Shown here: positions 14,501-26,500 of the stretch, piece by piece
How the letters are laid out: each line of letters begins with the position of its first letter
Position numbering within the stretch: the first letter of the stretch is position 1
NCBI RefSeq assembly: GCF_032362555.1
Contig: NC_083512.1
Span: 9,784,001-9,848,000 of the forward strand
Direction: 5' to 3'
Source: Amyelois transitella
Lineage: Eukaryota > Arthropoda > Insecta > Lepidoptera > Pyralidae
DNA: 64,000 bases
Notes under the pieces: model-generated
Database searches by the model: none
The model's input: only the letters and a program-made list of their open reading frames with translations
Told to the model about the DNA's origin: nothing
Made by a program: the position numbers and the translations under genes

Positions 14501-17500
14501 TCTCTAATTTCTCAAGTAAAAAAAGGTACTGTAAAAAATCGAAGCTAGTTAATTAGTATTCATGATTATTAAAAAATAATTAAATTAAAATCTACCTTCC
14601 TGAAAAGTTTAATCTTTATTTTCAGTTCAGTGGTTTTTAAGACCCACACAAACTAAATCTCTGCGTCTAGAGATTTGGAATTTGTTATGTCAAGTTTTTA
14701 TGTAGTCATCGAGTCTAATAAGACGAGATTTATCGAATAACTTGCTTGATCGTAAATCAGGCGAAGCCATGGTCGTCTTCTGTTAGTCGTATAAATGGTG
14801 TCTCGATGGACTACCACGTCAGCAATATAATTAACGTTTATTGTTTGGAAAATTCTTTAACCATTAATAACTTATATACGTTTCACTTCGCGTTGAGAAG
14901 TAAGTTGGAAAAGAATATTGTTACGAAATACTAACCCAACGTTACCTGCTATATTTTATAATACATATTTTAGATAAACATTGAAGACATAGGTCAATTA
15001 GAAAAGAAAAATTACCCTTTTCTGAAATCCTGTATTATCTTTAAAGTTTATACTTAAAAACAAAGAAGAACTACATAACCTCAAAATTTTTATACTGGTT
15101 ATCTAATAAGAGGAAACACTTGTATTTCTAAATAATTTCATGAAATTAGCACAGAGATCGATTATTATTTAGGTGTAAAAAATGTTATAACTTTTTGAGC
15201 GAAACGGGTAAAAGTTTTTCAAATATTATTTATTTATATAAGTAGTTGATTCTCTAAGTTAAAAAAACTATATAATTTAAATTGATGTATGACACATATG
15301 ATAGACAACCACCGGTCGAAGTTGCAAATGCACCTTCGTGTGAAAATGAGTATAATTTTTTACATTGCACATAGAAAATATGCTCGTATTGACGTGACAT
15401 TCGTTTTGCAACTGTGAACGGAAATCACCTCGTTATTTTATTATTTTATGGATATTTGGTTAGACTTTTAACTGACTGTTTTCTGTTACTCCATCCTTGT
15501 TAAAATGAAAATCCAGTTAGCTCTAATTCCCGTGGGAATTTCGGGAAATTCTCACTTAGGGCGTTCCGACGATTCATGTAAGAAATGCGCTGCCCTTGCG
15601 CATGCTTTCTCGCGCTCTTTCTTGTCTCCCTACAAAATCTACTCCTTTATCTGTAGGTATAATTACTGAAATGACTGACCAATTAAACTTTTCGTCACAC
15701 CTAACGGAAGCGCGGTCGTCGGTAGCTGTGACGTCACAGCGCGAGACGCCGGCGCGCGCGCATTTACTTTCGCTTTTCACTGCCAAGGCTCGCTCGGCTC
15801 GAGTCGTGACATTTCGGATGATTCTGTATGACATACTTGTATGCTAGTGTTTATGTAAGCCGGATTTGTTGACCCAAGAGTACTTGATATAAAAATACTT
15901 TAAAATTGATATGATGGTAACTACTTATTTGATAAGTTGTGGTACTAGGGTGTGAAAGAATGTGTAACCTAGCAATAAGGTGAATGAAAAGTAAAATAGT
16001 AGGTAAGACCTCTAAGGATACGGGGGAAACTCACACAAAATAATAATAAAAGCGAAATATTATAATATATGTACCTACCCATACATTTATTGTAATGTTG
16101 AAATAGCTTTAATTGTTTCCTAAAAATAAAAGACAATGGTCTTAATCGTAACTATCAATCTATTTTAGAAATTATTATTACGCATTTTACTAATATCTTT
16201 TTAATAGCTCTTTTAGAGGTTTGAACGAAATTTACATTCGAAAGTCTGCGAATATATGTAATCCTCTTGAAATAAAATCCATATACCAAAAATCAGTGTT
16301 AATCAAATAAAGATAAAAAAAATCCATATACCAAAAATCAGTGTTAATCAAATAATGATAAAAAAAATCCATGTACGAAAATTAAGTGGTAATTAATTAG
16401 TTATAAAATTCTTGTTCTCCCTCTCGGTTACGTCCTAATCTCTCTGGAAAAGAGCCCGGGGTGCGCCTTTGACGATAATTGTTGATTGAGTAAGTCAAAT
16501 ATTCACTCTAAACGACTCCCGTCTGACCTTTGCAGGGAAACCATATCAATTTTGGATCAAGATTACACATCCAGTTTCTTAAAAGTGCAGTTGTGCTAAT
16601 CATTTGACGGCCTCTGCGGCGCAGCGGTGGCACGCTTGTCTGTGATACCGGAGGTCCTGGGTTCGAATCCTGGGGTAGCGGCCGTTTAGCCTCCATAGAC
16701 AAACATACTCTTTGACTTGACTTTTTAGACGACCAAAACTGACAGACTTATGAAAAAAAGGACAATCGAAACTCAGACAAGACGACATTAAGACGCACCT
16801 TGAACAGGCAAAATTCTGTTTTATTTAGACAAAGACCTAGCAGACCCTCCGCCCGTTCACCTGGCCAGGGCATGATGAGAAATGAACTTTTTCTGATTGG
16901 CCTTGGTCTTGGATGTTTATCTAAATAAGTATTTATTTTAAAATATAGTATCGTTGAGTTAGTATCTCGTAACACAAGTCTCGAACTTACATCGAGGCTA
17001 ACTCAATACATACATACATATAATCACGTCTATATCCCTTGCGGGGTAGACAGAGCCAACAGTCTTGAAAAGACTGATAGGCCACGTTCAGTTATTTGGC
17101 TTTAAGATAGAATTGAGATTCAAATAGTGACAGGTTGCTAGCCCATCGCCTAAAATAAGAATCCCAAGTTTATAAGCCTACCCCTCAGTCGCCTTTTACG
17201 ACATCCATGGGAGAGCGATGGAGTGGTCCTATTCTTTTCTATTGGTGCCGGGAACCACACGGCAAGTCAATCTGTGTAATTTGTCCCGTATATATCTATT
17301 TATTTTTATTTTATTATCTTTATCCCCAGGTATGGATCTGCGTCGCCTGTCTCGCGTCGTCACTGGCCGCGCCAGCTCCTATGCCGTACCCCCTGGCCCT
17401 TGACATCATCGACCTTGCAGCCATCAGCAGAATGTCACCACAACAATTGGAGAAACTAGCCGAGGGATTAGCAGCTGAGGAGATCATGAGGTAGTCTGCA

Positions 17501-20500
17501 CACTTCTATTTTCTTATATAATTATCAATTCAGATAAGATAATGATTTCTTGGTCCACGCCCCGGACTCTTCCAGAGTGGATGTAATCGGTACTAAGGGA
17601 TAGGCTAGCAACCTGTCACTATTTTAATCTCAATTCTATCATTAAACAGCTTTTGTGGCGTATTGGTCTTTTCGAGACTGTTGGATCTGTCTTCCCCGCA
17701 AGGAATATAGACATGACTATATGTATGCGTGTATGTATTATCACTTAGACAGGATTTTAAGCAGCCACTTTATCCCAGATACTTAAACTGGTGTTCACAC
17801 AGCTGCTAGAATTAAAATGATAAAATTTTTATCCAGGACAAAACGATCATCAGCTCAAGCGCTCACGGCAGTAGTCTCGAAGGCATCTGGTCTTCAGTCC
17901 AAAGTCAGCCTGCTGGGCCAGGCTTCAGCAGGAGCAGCCACGCTCATAGCATCTGCTTCCAGTAAAACTGGAGGCCATAGTGATGAACATGGGTACTCGT
18001 ACGAACCAGTAAGTATATATATTTTTCATACCGTCTCCGTTGTTCAATATGTCGGCCTCTGTGGCTAGAGTAGGTAGTACGCTTGTCTGTGACATCGGAG
18101 GTCCCGGGTTCGAATTCCGGCCAGGGCATGATGAGAAAAGAACTTTTTCTGATTGGCCTTGGTCTTGGATGTTTATCTATATAGGTAAGTACCTATTTGT
18201 TATAAAATATAGTATCGTTGAGTAAGTATCTCGTAACACAAGTTTCGAACTTACTTCGAGGCTAATTCAACCAGTGTAATTTGTACAAAAAAAATATTTG
18301 ATAGCTATGAGTTGTCGGTAGGCCCAAATAATTTTAGATTGCTTCTGAGACGTCCGAAGGTCCGAAGGTTTTCATACAATATCTGCTTTTGGAATAACCA
18401 AATTTCCTCGTAGTCTATTATACCGCTGAAGATATTAGAATGATACACGCCTTCAAAATTAAAGCGAAACTAAGCTGTACGATTTTTTTGTTACAGTAAG
18501 TACTCTTCTGTTTGCGTGTTGAAATTAGGAGTATTGTCCGTTTCTAAGTTGTTTTTAGTAGTTTGAGTCATGTGTGCTCATTCGTGTTGACAACAAAATG
18601 TAGACCATTACATAGTACATAATCTCAATTCTTTGATTAAGTCTTCCAGACCAGCTCAATTTCATCTTTGAAACTTCAGGACTCTGTCAAAACACTGTTA
18701 AGTCATTGGCCCATTTAAAAATTCTTTTAAATTACATAATTCATCAGATTATATTTAGAATTCAGAGTATTTATAGAAATTCCAATTTCATTCTAGTCTA
18801 GCGATTGAAGTTGAGGGTACAAAAGTCATGTCATCACCACTGTTTGAAATATAACAACAATGCCGTAACAATTTTTTATCACTCTACAGCAAAGCGAGAA
18901 ATATGACTACTGGGGTTTGAAGAAGTCGATATTCTACACGCTATTCCAGGCTGTTAAGGCCATCACGGGAGGAGTGACGATCCTCAAAGGACAGCTGATA
19001 AAGGGAGGTGGTGCATTAGCAGCGACCCTGGGTAAAGTGATCTCTGTGAAAGGAGACGCCGTCAGTAACCTTGGGAAGAAGATCGTTAGCTCAGCAGCCC
19101 TGAGTCATAAGAAACCACATTGTAAGTATGTCTCCCTTTTGGTGACGTCATACATTATAAAATCAGTCTTATTTCCTGGGGAGAAAGCAGAGATTTCATA
19201 TTTAAACGTGCAACGATCTGTGCATACTTTTTGGCTTCATATAAATTCATCTATATGTTTTAGACAGAATTTCATACAATCGTCGCAATTGGTAAAATAA
19301 TAAATTGCTATAGCAATAATTGTTTCTAATTGTCAGCATGAATCACGTTGTATTTTGGTACCTAGAAGTTCAAGATACTAGAAACTCAAGATAAATAGGT
19401 AGATATATGAATTTTGAAAAAACCTTTACTAGGATATAATCTGAATACTTATATCCTAGTAGTTATATCCTCCTCATATTTTGATTGTCAAATTCTTTGA
19501 CAGTCGATCATGGTCATTTATAGATTTTTAAGATAATTCTAAAGCTGCTTCATAGATTGTCCTAAACTACTACAGTTGTTCTAAAACTAATGTAAGATTA
19601 TAATATTTCCAGCTACCCCCGTATACGGGCCACCCCCACCCCCCGCGCACGTCGAGTACGCGCCCCCTCCAAGCGGCTACGGCGCACCCACTGCGCCTGC
19701 GCATTACTCCCACACGGGACCATCCGCTCCTACGGGATTCGCCGCACACAAATATCCTGCGCATTTAGACGGTAATGACTATTTATTTTCATTTATGACC
19801 TAAAGAAAAATAAGATTATCCTAAATAGTGGAATTTGAATACCTTTTTTGCAAACACAAAATTTTATTTTTAAAAATGTAAGCCAATATATGAACAATTA
19901 AATTAATGATTTGTTCGTAGCTTAAGATAATTGTATGACGTAACGCATTTAAGTATAACATTTAAATAAGTTGTTAAAACAATTGGTTTTGATAATAAAC
20001 CACAAAGATTCGGTATGTTTACGAGAATAATTTTTGATAAAAGTGACCTGACATATTTAAAAACAAATTAATCATTAAATGAATAGATTAAATATAATCA
20101 ATCCATAAAAATTTAAGATGAATTTGAAATAACCTTTTGACACAATTCTGCATCCCTTATGCAAAAAGGCAGTATGAAAAAAGTTTTCAAAATTTCTACC
20201 TTTAAACTAAGCAACGGATATTAATGCAGTTATCACTTATACATATTTATAAAATTTATTTATGAAAGTAGTTATATACATACAAAACATTTTCTTCAAA
20301 AGGCTGCGATATATATTTAATTAACGAATTGCATTATTGAACTTATATCATAAACAGGTATATAGGTATATAAATAAATAGACATGGTCAAATTCATCAC
20401 AAAACCAAAAATTAAAAAAAAAAAATAGGGGAATTTTCTTGAATAGGTGCACATCCATACAACATTTTCTAAATTTCACAACTTGAAACAGGAATCAGTT

Positions 20501-23500
20501 AATATCGAAAATCACAAATTATACAAAAAAAAGCTATGCAACCGTATATAAATGTGGGTTAAGTGATGTAACCCGGGTTAAAGTTCCGAAAACCGCCGGA
20601 ACTGACGATGTAACAGTTCCACAACTTTTGTAACACACAACACAACTATTACACAAGTGAGGCTGCGCGTTGACCTGCGCGTTCGCATGTTACGGTTATT
20701 TTTAGCATGTGTAATTACATGTGTAGAAATAAAAAAAAATATATAACTTTTTTTTATAATTTCATATATATGAAATTTATATATATTTTTTTTTAATTTA
20801 ATTGCTTGTTTATATTTATAATTTGACAAAGCATTGTAAAATATTATATAATATAAAATATATATCAATTTGTTTTGGATTGTTTTAAGAACTAACATAC
20901 GAGACATATTATACATATTTTGTGGTTGAATTAAAATTAATTAATAATTGTTCAGAAAAAATGAAAAGAGATAATTTAAAATTAAATTAAATATATGTGA
21001 GCTGTAAAATAGGAAGAATGAAGAATCAAACTAAAAAAATATTTATTAAAAAAAATCTTAAAAAGTTACTAACGGCTTAAATTGAGCAGAGTCTCTCTCT
21101 GCCAGATTAAAAAGTTTTCTTGGCAAAGAATTATGATGAAAATAAGAATCACATGCTTTAGGTCGATACACATCTTTATTTAAATTCAGAACAGATGAGA
21201 TGATACAATGGTAAATGCTTGGGAAAGTCACGTAATATTTAGTATTGTTTATCTACACGACCATAACCTTATCTAGTCAAACTTTTATTCTTATTTGAAT
21301 TGGTTATAACGTTCTGAGTCATTTATTTATTTATTTATTCATGGTTGTTTATAAAATCAAGTTTATATTTAGTAAAATCAATAACAAGTTAATTTATGTT
21401 ATGTCTTTCTCGCAAGTCTAATATCTTCTATCCTATTTTAATTCAAATAAGAGAAAGCTCACCGCATAGACGAGTCAACGCGCCTTAATTATATCAATTA
21501 AGGCTAACATTGAGAAGATTAGGTAACAGTGTATACAATCTTTATTCTGGATTCTGTTCTAGAAAAACATAACTTATGTTATTTAAGTTGATGAGGTTGA
21601 TCCAATTGAATTTATATGAGTGAAAATTTTATATTAACCATGAGTTAAAAATCAATTAAACAAAATAATCATCAATATCTGAAGAAGAAGGCTGATAAAT
21701 AAATAGTTAGAAATATTATAGAAAAAAAAATTAGGATACTAAAGCCCAATATATTATTCAACCATCTTACTTACTTTACTTTTTGGTGCTTGATTGGAAA
21801 TTATCTTGCCACAATTATAATCCCAGAAGGAAATATACAAATACACACTTGACTTCTTTCTCATACCTATGTTTATATATTGCGTGCTATAGGTTAATAT
21901 CATAAGGAAAAACTTTCGTAGATACACAATAATTAAAATAAAAACATTATATTTGTTGTATTTCCAATCGCGTGCAGGAAATAACTGAAATAAGAAAAAA
22001 ATAATTTTAATGTATATTTAATACCCTATAAAATAAAGAAGACACTTTTAATATAATAGTTTCCTTTGTTACATGTTGTCATTTTAGTATCATTAAATGT
22101 CTCATTATAATATATGAAATCATTATACTCGCATTAACTTTACAATTATATGCGCAAGGTAGGGAAAGTGAAAAATCGAAACGCTGAAAACAAAATCTGT
22201 CGAATTAGGTTCCTTTATAATTTTACCTAAACAATGACAAATTTGGTTTTACCCAATATTTTTTATTTTCGAGAAATTATTAAGATGAAATTTATTTTTC
22301 AGAAATGATAGTCATGTCGTCGGTCACGGGGGATGACCATTCAGACTCTGAACCCCCACCATTCCCCTCCCAACACCTCATGGAGAAATACTATGATATG
22401 GTTAACGAAATTTGGTAAGAAAGACCTTCCAGTAGGTCTTCTCCTTAATTCTTCTTCTAGAGTGCTGTTACTCTTATTCCTATATGCAACTTCAATGCAT
22501 TTTCAATAAAAAAAATGAGATGTTTACTCTTTGTAACTTGGATGCATTTTCCTTTAAATACTTACTCTAGAAAACTGAATTTCAAATTTACTTATCTGAA
22601 TTTTACTTAGTTCTCTTACTCGAGAAGTCTCTCATCTTTGCATTCTGAATGATTCTCAACGTAAAACTGATTTTATTCCTGTCTGCAACTTGAATGATAA
22701 TTTAATTAAACACTCGAAAATTGAATGAATCTTATTAATTTTCTTGCAATATTTTTGCACACTCTTATTCTGTTTGTGTATACTCTAATTCTATTGTGAA
22801 TATCTGAGTACATTTCTTTAAATATTCGCAATCTTCCTTCAAAAGATTTCCTTAATTGATTTGAACAATATATTTTTTAACCATGTAAATTGATTCACTG
22901 TTTATTCTTTTCTCGTCTTTGTACAAAACTTAACATTTGTTTCTAATAAGTCTTAGTATTGAACTTGGATACCTATTACGTCAAGATACTAGGTTAACAG
23001 AATCGTTTCTTATAGAATGTATGGCGTGTCAACATAAAAAAAAACAATGTAAAATTCATGTGAGTTTTGCCGCACTGAGAAGACACAAAAAATTTTCATT
23101 GTTAATAAAAAACGATAAACATATATTTTTTATAGCACTAAGAAGGTACTAACATACCACGGGTATTATACTAGTTCTGTGCTTTGTGCTACGTTACGCA
23201 CTTACGTCACACGATAATCACTCGCGCGTGATATAAAAGTACGTGTCTTTAGACGCGTGTTCCATAATGTATCGTATAAGCGAGTTTTATAAGAAGACAT
23301 GACTGACTTTTACGATACAGAAACCTACCTAATTCGGGGATAAAAGATTTCAAAACAAGTGATAAGCTCATTAGAAAACTTGCCATATAATATGAACCAA
23401 AAGGCGTCTTCGTAAATGCTAGGCAATAATATTTAAAAGCCGAAGAGTTTGTTTGTTTGTTTGAACGCGCTAATCTCAGGGACTAAAGGATCGAATTGAA

Positions 23501-26500
23501 AAATTCTTTGTGTTGAATAGACCATTTATCGAGGGAGGCTTTAGGTTATATAACATCACGCTGTAACTTTTAGGGGCGAAGAAATAATGGAAAAAGTGAA
23601 AAGAAAGGGAAACATTATTCATTCTTGAGGGCTTCAATGATGCCCAAACTATTCAACGCAGACGAAGTCGCGGGCACAGCTAGTGCTAGGTAAAGTTGCC
23701 AGCCATGCCTCGGTTAACAAGAAAATGTACATTTTTACTACCTACAAGCCCACAAAAAGCAAAAGATCTCTGTGGATACTATTCCACAATTCAAAGATAT
23801 AATATTAATAAACTTACGTAGGCATTTTATATATCTAAGTAATACTTTAGTTCCTAGTAGGTATTTCCATTTTTTTTTCAGAGTTTTCACTTTTTTCCCC
23901 TCATCTTTTCCGGATGATTTCTCTTTATGTCCCACATCTAAACGACCTTCAAATCTTGTTCAAAACGTATTTGCATACGTCTACTTTCGCTTTCAAGCGG
24001 AAACTAATATTTTCACTGTGACGAAACTACAACGTGCTATATTTTTCTTCTTCAATTGATTGATATTCTTTGACAGAGTCATGTGTGATATTTCCTTGCC
24101 ACTAGCATTCTTTGTTGCCCTTTAAATAGCTTGCATACTCCATTGCGCATGATTCGATTACACCAAAACTTGACGTTTAACGTCATATATAAAATATTTA
24201 AATTCTGAGCTAATTGAGATATAAATGCTGGATTATAGTAACAAAATTGTAGCGAACATTTTATCCTTAACGTTGTGATAATTCTTTTCCGTATTTGTTT
24301 GTTGTAAATAAATTTCTCAAACATATCAGTGTAACTATAACTGATTTTAAACATTCGTGTTGCATTATCCTATTTATTTATTAATAGTATCAGTGTAAAT
24401 ATGCAGAGATTTACCTTATTTTTTCTGTGCTACATATCTTTGATTTTTTTTATAAATACAGTGCATACCAAAGATACATTAAGCTCATAAAATATTAATC
24501 TTTTTAAGCATAAATAAAGCAAAGGTATCTTTTTCTGTTCAATCGTCTAATGATGTAATATTTTGCGGAAACCTAAAGGAGATTGTAAATCGTCTTTGCC
24601 CCAGATATGGGTTCCCTTTACCAAAGTAACGCATTGTAGTATACTAACTATAGTGAAAGCATATTATATCACATTCTAGTTAGACCGGTCGCTGTGGATT
24701 CCGTATACTAGATCCTTTTGAAATAATACTCAATGCCTACCCGATTATCTTGTTACTAATCCTACATTACCTTAAATTTTAATGCAAGGGTGAGGACAAC
24801 TAGTCTTGATTTATAATTTTTGACGTATTAAAACTCTGGAATAGATAAAAAGATGTGTATTAGGTAAACGTTCAAAAAAGGCGGGAAGATTTTTCTTCTT
24901 TTTTTTAACTATGGAAATTGCGCACAGATAACTAATTGGCGCAAACAAAGAGTATGCTATAGGCTAAATGTATATAAATTACACAAAGAAAAATAAGTCA
25001 TAATAAGTAAGTTATTTAGGTACATATTCAAATATAGATTACCAAACTGTAAAAAAATGTGTTTATGTATAAATGTGAATATATAAGTACTTAGGCATTA
25101 CATAAATAAATTTACGGACTAGTTTTGTAATATATGTACTGTACAAATATATTTCCCCTTAAAAACCATCAAAGCCTCAGCTTGTGAATTGCATAATTTA
25201 TTTAATTTCTGTAGCTAAATTTAAAGCATCATCTGTAATAAAATATAAATTAACTTTCTAAGAATCTGACGCGCGCTGGGTTATGAATATACCGAATGAC
25301 AAGTATTGAATCATTGTCAATACGACATGTTTCGCGTATTCAATGGATACGTAAAAAATGTTCTTACACAAGAATTCTTCCGGCTGTATGAACTAAGAGG
25401 TCAGAGGTAAAATTTCCCTTTAAAAAAATTACAATGTCATGTTTTATTCAATAGACTATGAGATAAGAGTAGGTTTGCTTGTCTGTACCTATTTTGTTGT
25501 AATAAAAAGCAAAACCTACCTAATAAAACCCCTTGTTGTGACATTTCCAATAGGAACAAATTACGTTCATAGTTTCTAAGATAAGCCCACACATACAGAC
25601 AGAGAAAATAAAGGACTTCAAAATAAGACTTTATAATAGGACTTATATAGATGTCGTAAAAGGCGACTAAGGGATAGGCTTACAAACTTGTGATTCTTTT
25701 TTAGGCGATGGGCTAGCAACCTGTCAATATTTGAATCTTAATTCTACCATTAAGCCAAATAGCTGAACGTGGCTATTCAGTATTTTCAAGACTGATCGCT
25801 CTCTTTCCTGCAAGGGATATAGACGTGACCATATGTATGTATGTACTTATATAGTGATTTGAGCATATTCTGCCTAATGGTGAGCAAGATAAATTTTTCT
25901 CATCCATGATGGTAAAGTTGATTTGCATTCTTGATCAAAGACTGAGTCTAGGCTTAAGCTTCAGTTCAGGGATTACTTAAGACATAAGTATCGGGTTTTC
26001 GAATATAAGCCGCTATTTTACCGCAGACAAGCCGCGAACGCATCGCTCGATGTGTGAAAGTCGGGGACTGCATTTTTGTACCTACCTACATATGAATGGA
26101 AAGTTACAGGGCAGTTGCCCAAGAATAACTAAAAAACCTTTACTCATAAACTTATTATTTTCATTATTTTAATTTTTTTTTTTTGCTGTAAGTATGTATT
26201 TTCTTTTTGTATCTGTTATATGAAATAGTTCTTGTAATGTTTTTTTTTTTGTTTGAAATAATATCTTCTAGCTTACTATTCAAAATCTTCATCTAATTCT
26301 TATCTTACTGTGATTTATGATTTACTTATTCGTACGTAAGTGTACGTATTTTAAGATAACACTTATTTATATTAGTCCCAAATTGGAATTTTAATGTACT
26401 ATTTGATTGAATTCAACTATCATCAATTAAAAAATCAACTAACGTTATTGAAGAAAATTATTGAATTACCAAAGTAAATATACAACACTTAACTTTTTTT

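Larger units (their letters stand above)
16606..17329 (+). mobile_element. SINE-M copy carrying two insertions
   Basis: The head at 16606-16673 has A-box GCGGCGCAGCGGTGG and B-box GGGTTCGAATCC. The body resumes at 16865 and is interrupted again at 17008-17264 by Rep-A. Its TATTTATTTTTATT tail runs up to the exon 2 acceptor of gene 1. Confidence 0.78.

Noticed and set aside
16276..16410. Possible CRISPR-like array
   Set aside because: Contiguous tandem units without unique spacers, in a eukaryotic intron.
20578..20916. 112-codon frame on the - strand
   Set aside because: AT-rich, Lys/Ile/Tyr/Asn-heavy composition within an intron and no splice partners; looks like chance.
22937..23152. 71-codon frame as an extra gene 1 exon
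   Set aside because: No acceptor or donor with fitting phase, and Lys/Ile-rich composition unlike the other exons.
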